Counted from the stretch's first letter, positions 1 to 8,372 are shown. The stretch is 44,466 nt of DNA from Actinoplanes flavus (GCF_017592555.1 NZ_JAGFNS010000049.1:1-44466); one strand, 5' to 3'. Translations and numbers: made by a program. Notes: generated by a model from the sequence alone, not told the origin.

Positions 1-77
1 CACGCAGCCAGTCGGGGCTCGATCAGTGCCCAGCGGGCGTCGGAGAGGTCGGAGGGGTAGCTGCGGCGTTCGGTCAT
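1..77 (-). CDS. IS5-family transposase, N-terminal fragment (cut by window edge)
   Basis: Reading leftward from an ATG at 77-75, the sequence encodes MTERRSYPSDLSDARWALIE and then RLAA to the window edge. This is the usual opening of IS5-family (DUF4096-type N-terminal domain) DDE transposases, which begin with a Tyr-Pro-Ser-Asp-Leu-Ser-Asp block followed by Trp. Only about 25 residues are visible, so catalytic residues and integrity cannot be judged. The element's upstream end must lie within roughly 78-190, next to a damaged HIT gene. The insertion may therefore have removed the start of that gene. Confidence 0.7.
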   Translation of the reverse strand, partial: MTERRSYPSDLSDARWALIEPRLAA

Positions 78-189
78 GCCTCCGGCGTACGCTGGTACAA
101 CGGGGCCTGGTGGACGTGGTGTCCGTCGATTTCGTGATGAAAGTGAATCAGACACGATCGAGGGGCGATAAGCGCTCATAGTCGGGCAG

Positions 190-640
190 GTGCGGGTGGC
201 GGCGTCTCCGGCATTTCACCTGGATCGGACAGCGCCAGCTATCACCGTCATTATGCGAAACGCCCGTCCCGCCATCTATCTGAACGAGACGTCCAGTCAG
301 CCGCTATCCAATCCAACTCGGGTACTGCCTGGTGGCCCCGAAACGACACCTCGAAAGCTGGATCCACGACATGACCGAGCCCGAGTTCCTCCGCTTCCAG
401 AGTGTGGTCCGCAGGGTGGCGCTCGCCGTGGCCGCCACCGTGCCGACCGAACGGATGTACTCGCTGAGCCTGGGCAGTCAGCAGGGCAACGCGCATCTGC
501 ACTGGCATCTCGCCGCGTTGCCACCCGGCGTGCCGTACGACCGGCAACAGTTCCATGCCGTCATGGCGGAGAACGGCGTCCTGCCGGTCGACGACGCGTC
601 CCAGAGGGAGCTGGCGCAACGCGTTCGACGACATCGGTAG
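190..640 (+). pseudogene. HIT-family hydrolase, frameshifted and probably 5'-truncated
   Basis: The intact distal part (GTG at 332 to stop at 640) carries the HIT histidine triad His-Leu-His-Trp-His (residues 55-59 counted from 332) inside a conserved QQGNAHLHWH context, followed by a Pro-Pro-Gly-Val-Pro-Tyr stretch typical of one HIT subgroup. The upstream part continues the fold in two frames. The frame starting at 190 gives a strand ending in AIYLNE. The frame of the distal part gives SRYPIQLGYCLVAP just after a stop at 281-283. The two halves join only if a one-base shift lies around 285-300. HIT proteins hydrolyse nucleotidyl phosphoanhydrides or phosphoramidates. The normal N-terminal beta strand is not obvious, and an IS5 transposase begins just upstream. 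A sequencing indel is an alternative to real decay. Confidence 0.6.
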
Positions 641-648
641 TCCGCGCG

Positions 649-2565
649 CTATCCGATCATCAGGGCCGGTGGGATCTCGGTGGAGCTGCTGTGGTTGCTG
701 ACCGCGTACCGGCCGGGCAGCAGGCGCAGGTCGGTGTGCAGTGGATAGCTGATCCAGCCGTCGACCGGGACGTCGCTGACGATCGTCCCGTCCACCGGGT
801 TCAGGGTGTGCAGCACGCCGAGGTAGGTCAACGCCACGAACCGGCCGGCGTCGGCGGCCGCGCCGATGACCTGGTCCGGTAGTTCGGTGTCCCACAGGCG
901 GCGACCGTCGGCCAGGGCGAACGCCGCCACCCGGTTCTCCTCGGAGCCGCCCGCGGGCCGGACCGGGATGATCAGGGTGTCGCCGACGACGGCCAGGGCG
1001 CGGACTCGGGCGCCCGGGCTGGGGATGAAACCGGGATAGGGGCCGGGAACCTGGGCGGGGCCGACGTCCAGGTCCGGCTGGGACAGTGGGATGGCGGCCC
1101 GCCGGTTGCCCTGCGCGTCGAAGGACAGCACCGCGTCGGCGGTCCGGGTGCCGTCGTCGGTGGTCCGCACGACCAGGGGTGTCGTGGACAGCACCACGGT
1201 GGTCTTGGTGTTGCCGGCCCGGCTCACCAGGGCGTCGTCGGGGTGCATCCGCAGCGGCGCCTGGAACCGCACCCGCCCGGACGCCGGCTCGGCCATCACG
1301 AGCCGGGCGGCGTCCGCGGCGCAGGCGGAGATCAGCACCGCGTCGTTGCCGGCGGCGGTCACCGAATAGGCCGCACAGGTGGCCGGGGCCGCCTTGCGCC
1401 ACCGGAGCCGGTTGTCGCGCAGGCTGACCGCCGTGAACCCGGTCCCCTCCTTGAACACGACGGTGTTCCCGGCGATGCCGACCTCGTCGTCGACGGCTCC
1501 CGCCGAGGTTCCGCTGTCGCCGACGGACCGGGTCCGCCGCCACAGGGTCTTGCCGGTGGCCAGGTCGACGGCGACGAGGGTGTTGCAGATCAGCCCGTTC
1601 TCGTCGGCGCCGAGCCCGATGACGCCGACGCCGTCGGAGACGCCGCGGCTCATCGTGCACACCTCCTGCCGGTCGGGCGCCGGGAAAGTCCACCGTTCCC
1701 GGCCGGTGGCCACGTCGTAGGCGGTGGCCTGGTCCTCGCGGACGCGGATCAGCGTGTCGCCGTGCACCCAGGTTCCGGCGGCGTACACGTCGGACGGCCG
1801 GTCCGGGCCGGCTTGCCACTGGACGGCCAGGTTGCGGCCCGGCGGAGGAGGGCCGGGCGCACGCGCGATCAGCACGGTGGCGGTCACCACCAGGGTGACC
1901 GTCGCGACGGCCGCGAGGAGTTTCCAGGGCCGCCGTCGGCGAGCCGGTGCGGCCGAGGCGAGGGCCACGTCGGCCGGGAGCGGTCGCGGGCCGGCGCGCC
2001 GCCCGGCCACGGTACGTGCGGCGAGGCCGGCCGAGATCGCGTCGAGGTCCCCGTACCGGGAAACGCCGGTGACCGCGAGTGTCAGCTCGGCGTGGTCGCC
2101 GCCGCCGATCAGCCCGGCAGCGAGATCGCGGTCCAGGCGGGCGGCGAGCCGGGCCCGGTCCGCCTCGGTGACGAACAGCCGCTCCCGCTCGAACGGCGGC
2201 CCGGCGACGCCGTCCATCGCCTTCTTCAGCTGCCGGTAGGTGACCGCCTCGGCGACCTTGGTGAGGCGTCGCTCGTGCTCGCCGGCGGTCAGCACGCCGT
2301 CGGCGAGGGCGTCGCCGAGCCAGGTGACCGCGTCGCGGCGGTCCGCGGCCCGCACGCGCAGCCGGTTGGTCCAGTCCCGGACGCCGGGCCGGTCCGGCAG
2401 ATCGGCCACCAGCCCGGCCAGGATCTGCGGATCCTCGGCGCGCTCCGCCGTGCCGGTGCGGGTCTCGTGGTCGGCGGCGTCGAGGCGGCCCTCGGCCAGG
2501 GCGAGGTCGAGCAGATCGGTGGTGTGCTGCCGGTCGGCGTGCGAGGCGCGCGGGAGGTCGGTCAC
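649..2565 (-). CDS. Membrane-anchored PQQ/Trp-like beta-propeller protein with N-terminal DUF1707 repeats
   Basis: I place the start at GTG 2565, opening VTDLPRASHADR, because no better start lies upstream and the preceding region is not protein-like. The product is about 638 residues. Residues about 5-60, 66-120 and 124-180 are three related helical units of DUF1707 (SHOCT-like) type; the second is the clearest (RAADRRDAVTWLGDALADG). A basic stretch is followed by one membrane segment at about residues 208-230 (LLAAVATVTLVVTATVLIA). The rest resembles an outer-facing PQQ-type propeller with repeats such as TGRERWTF and TGKTLWRR. Expected topology is a cytoplasmic DUF1707 region, one helix and an extracytoplasmic propeller. 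Function is unknown; such proteins are thought to act as sensors or scaffolds. It lies downstream of the unknown gene at 2607-3431 and may share its transcript. Confidence 0.8.
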   Translation of the reverse strand: MTDLPRASHADRQHTTDLLDLALAEGRLDAADHETRTGTAERAEDPQILAGLVADLPDRPGVRDWTNRLRVRAADRRDAVTWLGDALADGVLTAGEHERRLTKVAEAVTYRQLKKAMDGVAGPPFERERLFVTEADRARLAARLDRDLAAGLIGGGDHAELTLAVTGVSRYGDLDAISAGLAARTVAGRRAGPRPLPADVALASAAPARRRRPWKLLAAVATVTLVVTATVLIARAPGPPPPGRNLAVQWQAGPDRPSDVYAAGTWVHGDTLIRVREDQATAYDVATGRERWTFPAPDRQEVCTMSRGVSDGVGVIGLGADENGLICNTLVAVDLATGKTLWRRTRSVGDSGTSAGAVDDEVGIAGNTVVFKEGTGFTAVSLRDNRLRWRKAAPATCAAYSVTAAGNDAVLISACAADAARLVMAEPASGRVRFQAPLRMHPDDALVSRAGNTKTTVVLSTTPLVVRTTDDGTRTADAVLSFDAQGNRRAAIPLSQPDLDVGPAQVPGPYPGFIPSPGARVRALAVVGDTLIIPVRPAGGSEENRVAAFALADGRRLWDTELPDQVIGAAADAGRFVALTYLGVLHTLNPVDGTIVSDVPVDGWISYPLHTDLRLLPGRYAVSNHSSSTEIPPALMIG

Positions 2566-2606
2566 GGCCGTCGATGCTAGAAGATCCACACCAGCGGGGT
2601 ACGGGG

Positions 2607-3431
2607 TCAGGTCCGCTGGTTGCGGCGGTACACCACCCGCCACGTCTCGGTGTCGTCGGCGGGGCCGTCGGACCAGGGCGGGATCTCGCCGCCGGCGGCC
2701 GCGGTGAGGAAGCTGTCCGGCTGGAGCAGGCCGTCCTGCCAGGTGGCGAGCTGCCGGGTGAGGGTCTGGTGGGTGAGGGGGTGCCACTCCCACAGCCAGG
2801 AGATCATGTCGTCGGCGCGTTGCTGTTCGCGGCCCGGCGCGACCTTGGCGAACAGGTGGGTGAACTCGGCGAACGCCTCCGGGTCGCCGAACTGGGCGGT
2901 CATGGCGACGGCCTGGGCGCCGAGGACGACGGCGGTCCGTTCGGCGAGGCGGGACCGGTTGACCGTGGTTTCCGGGACGCCGGCGCGGGACAGCAGCGTC
3001 GCGTACAGGTCGGGGTGCAGGGCCGGGATGGTGCGCGGCCGGTGGGCGACGATCAGCTGGTTGATCCGTTTGGCGAGGGCCTCGGCCTCGGACCGGTTCT
3101 CGAAGTGCAGCCGCAGGCTCATCCGGTCGAGCACCAGCACCGAGTAGTGCTTGCCGTGCTCGACGGCGGCGCCGGGGACCTCGGCGATCGGGGTCTCCCG
3201 GACCAGGATCTCGCCGCCGCGGGTCATGGTGAGCAGCCGGTCCTCGGTGACCACGATGGTCCAGAGGCATTCGAGGTCGTCGACGGTCACGGCCACGATC
3301 CGCTCCCCCGGCCGTACTGCTTTGTGGACGCCGTCCTGACCTTTGGCGAGGGCTCTGCGGGCGCGGCGGTGGCTGGTGGCGAGCACGTCGGCGAGGGCCG
3401 GATCCAGCTCGGCGGTTCGGAACAGTCCCAC
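2607..3431 (-). CDS. Conserved hypothetical protein, possible PH-like N-terminal domain
   Basis: The start is GTG at 3431 because a good ribosome binding site (GGAGG) lies 6 bases upstream. The longer reading frame from 3491 lacks such a site. The 274-residue product is soluble with no signal peptide. Residues about 35-105 form alternating short strands (ERIVAVTVDD, WTIVVTEDRLLTMTRGGE, SVLVLDRMSLRLHFENRSE) ending in a helix, which resembles a bacterial PH-like domain. The C-terminal half is mostly helical and Trp-rich (DDMISWLWEWHPLTHQ). I do not recognise a named family. It lies 41 bases upstream of the DUF1707/propeller gene on the same strand, so co-transcription is likely. A possible hairpin overlaps its ribosome binding site. 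Confidence 0.7.
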   Translation of the reverse strand: MGLFRTAELDPALADVLATSHRRARRALAKGQDGVHKAVRPGERIVAVTVDDLECLWTIVVTEDRLLTMTRGGEILVRETPIAEVPGAAVEHGKHYSVLVLDRMSLRLHFENRSEAEALAKRINQLIVAHRPRTIPALHPDLYATLLSRAGVPETTVNRSRLAERTAVVLGAQAVAMTAQFGDPEAFAEFTHLFAKVAPGREQQRADDMISWLWEWHPLTHQTLTRQLATWQDGLLQPDSFLTAAAGGEIPPWSDGPADDTETWRVVYRRNQRT

Positions 3432-3435
3432 GAGG

Positions 3436-3470
3436 CCTCCAGTACGTGAGTGGCATTCCTCGTGTACTGG
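3436..3470 (-). promoter_or_regulatory. Inverted repeat overlapping a ribosome binding site
   Basis: Arms CCAGTAC (3439-3445 on the plus strand) and GTACTGG (3464-3470) are perfect 7-base inverted repeats 18 bases apart. On the minus-strand transcript the second arm runs straight into the GGAGG ribosome binding site of the gene starting at 3431, sharing its first two G residues. The repeat could be an operator in the divergent region, or an RNA hairpin limiting translation. This is inferred from sequence only. Confidence 0.35.
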
Positions 3471-3537
3471 CGGACGGGCGTGTCTGCTCACCGGAGAATC
3501 GGCGGGCCGGGCGCGGACGCGACTCTAGGGTGGGCCG

Positions 3538-4224
3538 ATGGGGATCGCCCATGTGTTGATGCACAGTCCGTCGGTGGGGCCGCTGACCTGGGCTCCGGTC
3601 GCTGAGCGGCTGCCCGGGGCGATCGTTCCGTCGCTGCTGCACGTCGGTGGGGAGGGGCCGCCGTTCTGGCCCGCCGTCGTGAGCGCTGTGGCGGACGCGG
3701 TGCGGCGGCTGCCCGAGGACGACGAGGTGGTTCTGGTCGCGCACAGCAACGCCGGGCTGTTCGTGCCGGTGGTCGTGGGCGCGCTCACCCGTACCGTGAG
3801 GGGTTGTGTCTTCGTCGACGCGGCGCTGCCCGCCCGGTCAAGCGTGACCGAGGTCGCCTCGCCGGAGTTCCTGGAGGTCTTGCGAAGCAAGGCCGACGCG
3901 GAGGGCGTGCTGCCGGCGTGGACCGGCTGGTGGGACGAGGCGGACGTGGCGCCGCTGTTCCCCGATCCGGTGACCCGGCGCATGGTGGAGAAAGAGCAGC
4001 CGCGGTTGCCGTTGAGCTACTACGAGCAGCGGATCCCGGTTCCCGACGGGTGGGATCGGCGGCCGTGCGGGTATGTGCTGTTCGACGAGGCCTACGAGGA
4101 CGCCGCGGCGGACGCTCGTGAGCGGGGCTGGCCGGTCGAGCATCTGCCCGGGCTGCACCTGCACCAGCTGGTGGATCCGGACGGGGTGGTGGCGGCGATC
4201 GGCCGGCTGTCACATTCGGCGTAG
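3538..4224 (+). CDS. Alpha/beta hydrolase-fold protein with atypical nucleophile elbow
   Basis: The 228-residue product starts at ATG 3538 and opens with the beta strand and oxyanion region of an alpha/beta hydrolase (MGIAHVLMHSPSVGPLTWAP). The nucleophile elbow appears as VVLVAHSNAG, so Ser70 sits in Ala-His-Ser-Asn-Ala rather than Gly-x-Ser-x-Gly. A late His (GLHLHQLVD) could complete a triad. There is no signal peptide, so it is probably cytoplasmic. The gene is divergent from the minus-strand gene starting at 3431. It ends about 50 bases before the ECF sigma factor operon. Substrate cannot be predicted. The two Ala replacements in the elbow are also seen in some real hydrolases and do not prove inactivity. 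Confidence 0.75.
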   Translation: MGIAHVLMHSPSVGPLTWAPVAERLPGAIVPSLLHVGGEGPPFWPAVVSAVADAVRRLPEDDEVVLVAHSNAGLFVPVVVGALTRTVRGCVFVDAALPARSSVTEVASPEFLEVLRSKADAEGVLPAWTGWWDEADVAPLFPDPVTRRMVEKEQPRLPLSYYEQRIPVPDGWDRRPCGYVLFDEAYEDAAADARERGWPVEHLPGLHLHQLVDPDGVVAAIGRLSHSA

Positions 4225-4275
4225 CGGTGGTGCTTCCCTGATGTGAAGCAGTTGTCGATCGAGCGGGAGGGCGCG

Positions 4276-4779
4276 GTGCCGGCCTCCGTGCGTACCGATC
4301 TCGAACACGTGTTCCGCACCGCGTACCCCAAGGTGGTCGGGGTGGCGGCCCGGGTGCTGGGGTCGCGGGACGAGGCCGAGGATGTCGCCCAGGAGGCGTT
4401 CCTGGCGTTCGGGCGCAGCAGCGTCCCGGCGGGTGAGGCGGTGGGCTGGCTGTGTGTGGCGGCCGCCCACACCGCGCTGAATCATCTGCGTTCCGGGCGC
4501 CGGCGGGCCTCCCGGGAGGAGGCCGCCGCTGACGGTGGCCACTCCGCCGCGCCGGATGTCGCCGACGCGGTGGTCACCCTCGACGAGCGCCGGAGGGTAC
4601 GCGCGGCGCTGTCCCGCCTTCCCCGTAAGCAGGCGATCGCCCTGGTGTTGCGGCACAGCGGCCTGAGTTACGCCGAGGTCGCGGCCGCTCTCGAACTCTC
4701 CCCCGGCAGCGTGGGCACCACCGTGCGGCGCGCCGAATCCGCTCTTCGTAAGGAGTTGGGTCATGCCTCACCCGAGTGA
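4276..4779 (+). CDS. ECF-type RNA polymerase sigma factor
   Basis: I choose GTG 4276 because GGGAGG lies 5 bases upstream; a longer frame from GTG 4243 has no visible binding site. The roughly 167-residue protein has region 2 (DLEHVFRTAYPKVVGVAARV, then DEAEDVAQEAFLAF, the core-binding helix) and region 4 (RKQAIALVLRHSGLSYAEVA with SPGSVGTTVRRAESALRK, a helix-turn-helix for the -35 element). Length and lack of regions 1 and 3 fit the ECF class. The next gene, a zinc-binding anti-sigma factor, starts 17 bases before this gene ends, so the two are translationally coupled. The sigma factor probably drives its own operon, which also encodes an ABC exporter and a LexA-like repressor. Confidence 0.9.
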   Translation: MPASVRTDLEHVFRTAYPKVVGVAARVLGSRDEAEDVAQEAFLAFGRSSVPAGEAVGWLCVAAAHTALNHLRSGRRRASREEAAADGGHSAAPDVADAVVTLDERRRVRAALSRLPRKQAIALVLRHSGLSYAEVAAALELSPGSVGTTVRRAESALRKELGHASPE

Positions 4780-5818
4780 CGGTCTGCTGCGCCGTCTCGC
4801 CGACGAGCCGGACGGGGTCGCCGACGCCGACCGCGAGCATGTGACGTCGTGTGAACGGTGCCGGTCCCGTCTCGTCGAGGCGGAGGCCGACGCTCTGCTG
4901 GTCGAGTCTGCGCTGCGGTTCGATGTGGAGCCGGACGTGGACGCGGCCTGGGATCGCCTGGTCACCGCGGCGCCGGTGGCCGCGCCGGTACGTGACCGGC
5001 GCAGGTTCGCGGTGCGCAGCCCGTTCGTCGCCGTGGTCGGGGTGGTGGCGCTGCTGGGCGGGGCTTCGGCGGCCGCGGCCGGGGACTGGTTCCAGATCTT
5101 CAGGACTGAGCAGATCGCGCCGGTGACCGTGGAGCAGGCTGATCTTGTCGCGTTGCCGGATTTGTCAGACTATGGCGTTACGACCGTGGCGGAACGGCCG
5201 AATGTCCGAAACGTCGAAGGAGCCGGCGAGGCACGCCGGATCACCGGACTTCCCACTCCTCTGGTCAAGGAACTGCCGCGCGGCGTGACCGGGCAGCCGA
5301 GGTTCGTGGTGGGCGATCGGATAAAAGGGATTTTCACCTTCGACCGGGACAAGGCGGAGGCAGCTCTCGGCCAACCGCTCCCCGAACCGCCCGCCGGACT
5401 GGAGAACAGTCAGTTCAGCCTCACCGCCGGCCCCGGCATCGCCGCCGTCTGGTCCGAGGCCCGCGGCGTACCGGCCTTGATCGTCGGCCGGGTGAAAGCG
5501 CCGACCGGCTACTCGACCGGGGTGCCGTTCGAGACCGGCCTCGACTACCTGCTCACCCTGCCCGGCCTGCCCGCGACGGTCGCCGACCAGTTGCGCGGTT
5601 TCCAGAACGCCACCACCCTGCCGCTGCTGGTGAGGTCGGCGACGCAGGTCAGCTTCACCACCGACGTCAACGGCACCCCGGCGACCGTGCTGGCCAGCCG
5701 GGACGGGGCCGTCTCCACGGTGGTCTGGGTGGAGAAGGGGCACGTCAACGCGGTCGGCGGCACGCTCAGCAGCGACGAGGTCCTCGAGGTGGCCCGGAAC
5801 CTGCGGTGGAAGCAGTGA
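4763..5818 (+). CDS. Membrane-bound zinc anti-sigma factor
   Basis: ATG 4763 follows an AAGGAG site and overlaps the end of the sigma factor gene. The 351-residue protein has an N-terminal ZAS-type zinc motif, His26-x3-Cys30-x2-Cys33 (HVTSCERC), the hallmark of anti-sigma domains that hold ECF sigma factors. A single membrane segment follows at about 86-107 (PFVAVVGVVALLGGASAAAA). The remaining 240 residues form an extracytoplasmic domain of unknown fold that may sense an envelope signal. The expected role is to keep the partner sigma factor at the membrane until a signal releases it. The downstream ABC ATPase starts within its stop codon (GTGA), so the operon continues. Confidence 0.85.
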   Translation: MPHPSDGLLRRLADEPDGVADADREHVTSCERCRSRLVEAEADALLVESALRFDVEPDVDAAWDRLVTAAPVAAPVRDRRRFAVRSPFVAVVGVVALLGGASAAAAGDWFQIFRTEQIAPVTVEQADLVALPDLSDYGVTTVAERPNVRNVEGAGEARRITGLPTPLVKELPRGVTGQPRFVVGDRIKGIFTFDRDKAEAALGQPLPEPPAGLENSQFSLTAGPGIAAVWSEARGVPALIVGRVKAPTGYSTGVPFETGLDYLLTLPGLPATVADQLRGFQNATTLPLLVRSATQVSFTTDVNGTPATVLASRDGAVSTVVWVEKGHVNAVGGTLSSDEVLEVARNLRWKQ

Positions 5819-6705
5819 CCGACTCCCCCGCGGTGTGGGCCTCCCACCTGCGCAAACGCTACCGGAAGCGGGTCGCGGTGGACGGTGTGTCGTTCACCGT
5901 GGCCCGGGGCGAGGTGCTCGGGCTGCTCGGGCCGAACGGGGCCGGCAAGACCACCGTCATCAAGATGATGCTCGGCCTGGTCCGGCCGGATGCCGGCGAG
6001 GTGATGCTGCTCGGCCGTCCGAACACCGATCCACGGTCCCGGGAGCGGGTCGGCTACCTGCCCGAACTGTTCCGCTACCAGCCGTGGCTCACCGCCGGCG
6101 AGGTGCTGGCGTTGCACGTACGCCTGGCCGGGGTGGCCGTCTCCGACCGCGACCGTCGTGACGCGCTCGGCCTGGTCGGTCTCGCCGACCGGGCCGGTGA
6201 CCGGGTGGGCGGCTTCTCCAAGGGCATGCAGCAGCGGCTCGGCCTCGCGGTGGCGCTGGTGGCCCGGCCGGAGCTGGTGGTGCTCGACGAGCCGACCAGC
6301 GCGCTCGACCCGCTGGGCCGCGCCGACGTCCGTGACCTGCTGCTGTCGCTGAAACAGCGGCGGGTCGCGGTGCTGCTGAACTCGCATCTGATCGGTGAGG
6401 TGGAGCGGGTCTGCGACCGGGTGCTGATCCTCGACCGGGGCCGGGTGGCGGCGTCCGGCACCCTGGCCGAGCTGCTCGGGCGCCGCCAGCTGCGCCTCCG
6501 TCTCGACAACGTCCCGGACGGCCTGCTGGGCCCCTGCGAGAGAAACGGTGACCGGTACACCGTCGCGATGCCCGACGACGTGCCCGCACTCGTCGCCGAC
6601 CTGGTGAAACACGGGGTGCGGGTGCACGCCGTGGAACCGGCCCGCGCCACCCTCGAGGAGCGGCTGCTCGACATCCTGCGCACCCACCCGGAGGAGCACC
6701 GGTGA
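5815..6705 (+). CDS. ABC transporter ATP-binding protein
   Basis: GTG 5815 overlaps the anti-sigma stop codon as GTGA, which decides the start over the in-frame GTG at 5806. The 296-residue protein is a complete nucleotide-binding domain: Walker A GPNGAGKTT (39-47), a Q-loop region (GYLPELFRYQPWLTA), signature FSKGM (134-138), Walker B VVLDEP (155-160) and switch His (LNSHLIGE). It resembles ATPases of ABC-2 type exporters with a C-terminal accessory domain. It must pair with the permease starting in its own stop codon at 6702. Substrate is unknown. Its place behind a sigma/anti-sigma pair suggests an envelope-stress or antibiotic-response exporter. Confidence 0.9.
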   Translation: MTDSPAVWASHLRKRYRKRVAVDGVSFTVARGEVLGLLGPNGAGKTTVIKMMLGLVRPDAGEVMLLGRPNTDPRSRERVGYLPELFRYQPWLTAGEVLALHVRLAGVAVSDRDRRDALGLVGLADRAGDRVGGFSKGMQQRLGLAVALVARPELVVLDEPTSALDPLGRADVRDLLLSLKQRRVAVLLNSHLIGEVERVCDRVLILDRGRVAASGTLAELLGRRQLRLRLDNVPDGLLGPCERNGDRYTVAMPDDVPALVADLVKHGVRVHAVEPARATLEERLLDILRTHPEEHR

Positions 6706-7541
6706 CCGTCCTGACCATCGCCACGCTGACCCTGCGGGAGGCGTCCCGGCGCCGGGTGCTGCGGTCGCTGGCCGTCCTGACCGTGCTGCTGCTGGCGCTC
6801 AGCGCGTGGGGCTTCTCCCGGATCGACGCCGAGTTCGGTGGCCTGACCAGCGGCGAGGCCAAGGTCGCCGGGTCCACGGTGCTGAACCTGGTGATGTTCG
6901 GCTACAGCCTGATCGCCGCGCTGGGCACCGCCTTCCTGGCCGGGCCCAGCCTGGCCGGGGAGGTGGAGTCCGGGATCGCGCTGGCGATGATGACGCGGCC
7001 GATCCGCCGCTGGTCGGTGCTGCTCGGCAAGTGGCTGGGCCTGGTCGCGTTCGGGTCCGGGTTCGTCACGGTCGCCGGGGTGTCGCAGTTCCTGATCGTC
7101 CACCTGACCGTCGGCTACTGGCCGCCGCATCCGGTGACCGGCCTGCTGCTGCTCGCCGGGCAGACGGCCGCGCTGCTCACCCTGGGTCTGCTGTTCGCCA
7201 CCGCGATCTCGCCGATGGCGTCCGGAATCGTGGCGGTCGGCCTGTTCGGCGCCACCTGGATCGCCGGGGTGGTCGGGTCGGTCGGCGAGGCCCTCGGCAA
7301 CCCGAGCGTCGCCCAGATCGGCGTGGTGTCGCGGATGCTGCTGCCCACCGACGGGCTGTGGCGCGGTGCGATGAACGCGTTCCAGGATCCGGCGCTGCTC
7401 GCCCAGATCGGCACCGGCGTGGAGGAGTCACCGTTCCTGAGCATGGCGCCGCTCACCCCCGCCTACCTGACGTGGGCGGCGATCTGGACGCTGCTGGTGC
7501 TGGGCCTGGCCGCGCTCGGTTTCCACCGCCGTGACCTGTGA
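6702..7541 (+). CDS. ABC-2 type transporter permease
   Basis: GTG 6702 overlaps the ATPase stop (GTGA). The 279-residue protein has six likely membrane segments, including about 20-38 (RSLAVLTVLLLALSAWGF), 62-85 (VLNLVMFGYSLIAALGTAFLA), a central pair from GLVAFGSGFVTVAGVSQFLI onward, and a last helix near residue 255. GPSLAGEVESG matches the conserved cytoplasmic region of ABC-2 permeases before the coupling loop (MMTRPIRRW). With the preceding ATPase it forms a two-gene exporter. The LexA-like gene follows with either a 4-base overlap or a 47-base gap, depending on its start. Confidence 0.85.
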   Translation: MTVLTIATLTLREASRRRVLRSLAVLTVLLLALSAWGFSRIDAEFGGLTSGEAKVAGSTVLNLVMFGYSLIAALGTAFLAGPSLAGEVESGIALAMMTRPIRRWSVLLGKWLGLVAFGSGFVTVAGVSQFLIVHLTVGYWPPHPVTGLLLLAGQTAALLTLGLLFATAISPMASGIVAVGLFGATWIAGVVGSVGEALGNPSVAQIGVVSRMLLPTDGLWRGAMNAFQDPALLAQIGTGVEESPFLSMAPLTPAYLTWAAIWTLLVLGLAALGFHRRDL

Positions 7542-7588
7542 CGGCGCGCCGATTTCGCCGCGGGGGACGAATAGGGCAGGATCACCAG

Positions 7589-8218
7589 GTGCTCGACGAG
7601 GACCTGCCCGCGCTGCCCGACCGCCTCCAGCGGATCCTCCTGGCGATCCGGGACGCGGTGGTCAAACACGGCTACGCCCCGTCGACCCGGGAGATCGCGG
7701 ACGGGCTGGGCATGTCGGCGTCCACGGTCAGCCGGCACCTGCGCACGCTGGAGGAGTTCGGCTACCTGCGGCGCGGGCGCGGCGTGGCGCGACCGGTCGA
7801 CGTCCGCATGTTCCTGGAGACCACGCCGCCACCGTCCGACGACACGGTCGGGGTCCCGCTGGTCGGCACGATCGCTGCGGGCACCCCGATTCTCGCCACC
7901 GACGACGACACCGGGGAACTGCTGAACCTGCCGCGCGACCTGGTCGGCCGGGGCACCCTGTTCAGCCTGCGGGTCCAGGGCGACTCGATGGTCGACGCGG
8001 CCATCTGCGACGGCGACATCGTCGTGGTACGCCAGCAGAGCGAAGCGTGGAACGGCGACATCGTCGCCGCGATGATCGACGACGAGGCGACGGTCAAGGT
8101 CTTCCGGCGGCGCGGCGGCCACGTCCTGCTCGAGCCCCGAAACCCGGCTTACCAGCCGATCCCCGGCGACGACGCGGTCATTCTCGGCAAGGTCGTCACG
8201 GTCCTGCGCCGCGTCTGA
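7589..8218 (+). CDS. LexA-like autocleaving transcriptional repressor
   Basis: The protein has an N-terminal winged helix-turn-helix (LPDRLQRILLAIRDAVVKHG, then YAPSTREIADGLGMS and STVSRHLRTLEEFGYL). A peptidase S24 domain follows, with an Ala-Gly cleavage site (VGTIAAGTP), nucleophile Ser (VQGDSMVDAAI) and general-base Lys (ATVKVF). All LexA autocleavage residues are present. GTG 7589 is preferred because GGGCAGG lies 8 bases upstream, giving 209 residues. An in-frame GTG at 7538 would overlap the permease stop as GTGA and add 17 residues. LexA represses SOS genes until RecA filaments trigger self-cleavage. I see no classic SOS box (CGAACRNRYGTTCG) just upstream. Whether this is the housekeeping LexA or a second copy tied to the transporter operon cannot be told here. 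Confidence 0.88.
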   Translation: MLDEDLPALPDRLQRILLAIRDAVVKHGYAPSTREIADGLGMSASTVSRHLRTLEEFGYLRRGRGVARPVDVRMFLETTPPPSDDTVGVPLVGTIAAGTPILATDDDTGELLNLPRDLVGRGTLFSLRVQGDSMVDAAICDGDIVVVRQQSEAWNGDIVAAMIDDEATVKVFRRRGGHVLLEPRNPAYQPIPGDDAVILGKVVTVLRRV

Positions 8219-8372
8219 CCCCTCCCCGGTACGCCCACCGCCCGCGCCCGTTTGACGGCTTCCCGACTGTCCGGCCTCGCCTCGGCGCCCACTGGTGTAT
8301 CGATGGTGACCGCCGGACAAGCTGGATCACTGCCCGGTGCCGGCTCAACCGAGGCGAAGAGGTGACCGGGAC

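Noticed and set aside
251..3744. Very long minus- and plus-strand open frames overlapping the DUF1707/propeller gene (251-1819, 1243-2580, upstream half of 649-3744)
   Set aside because: These are shadows caused by high GC. Composition is dominated by Arg, Pro and Gly, with no start signals and no homology; the propeller frame explains the region.
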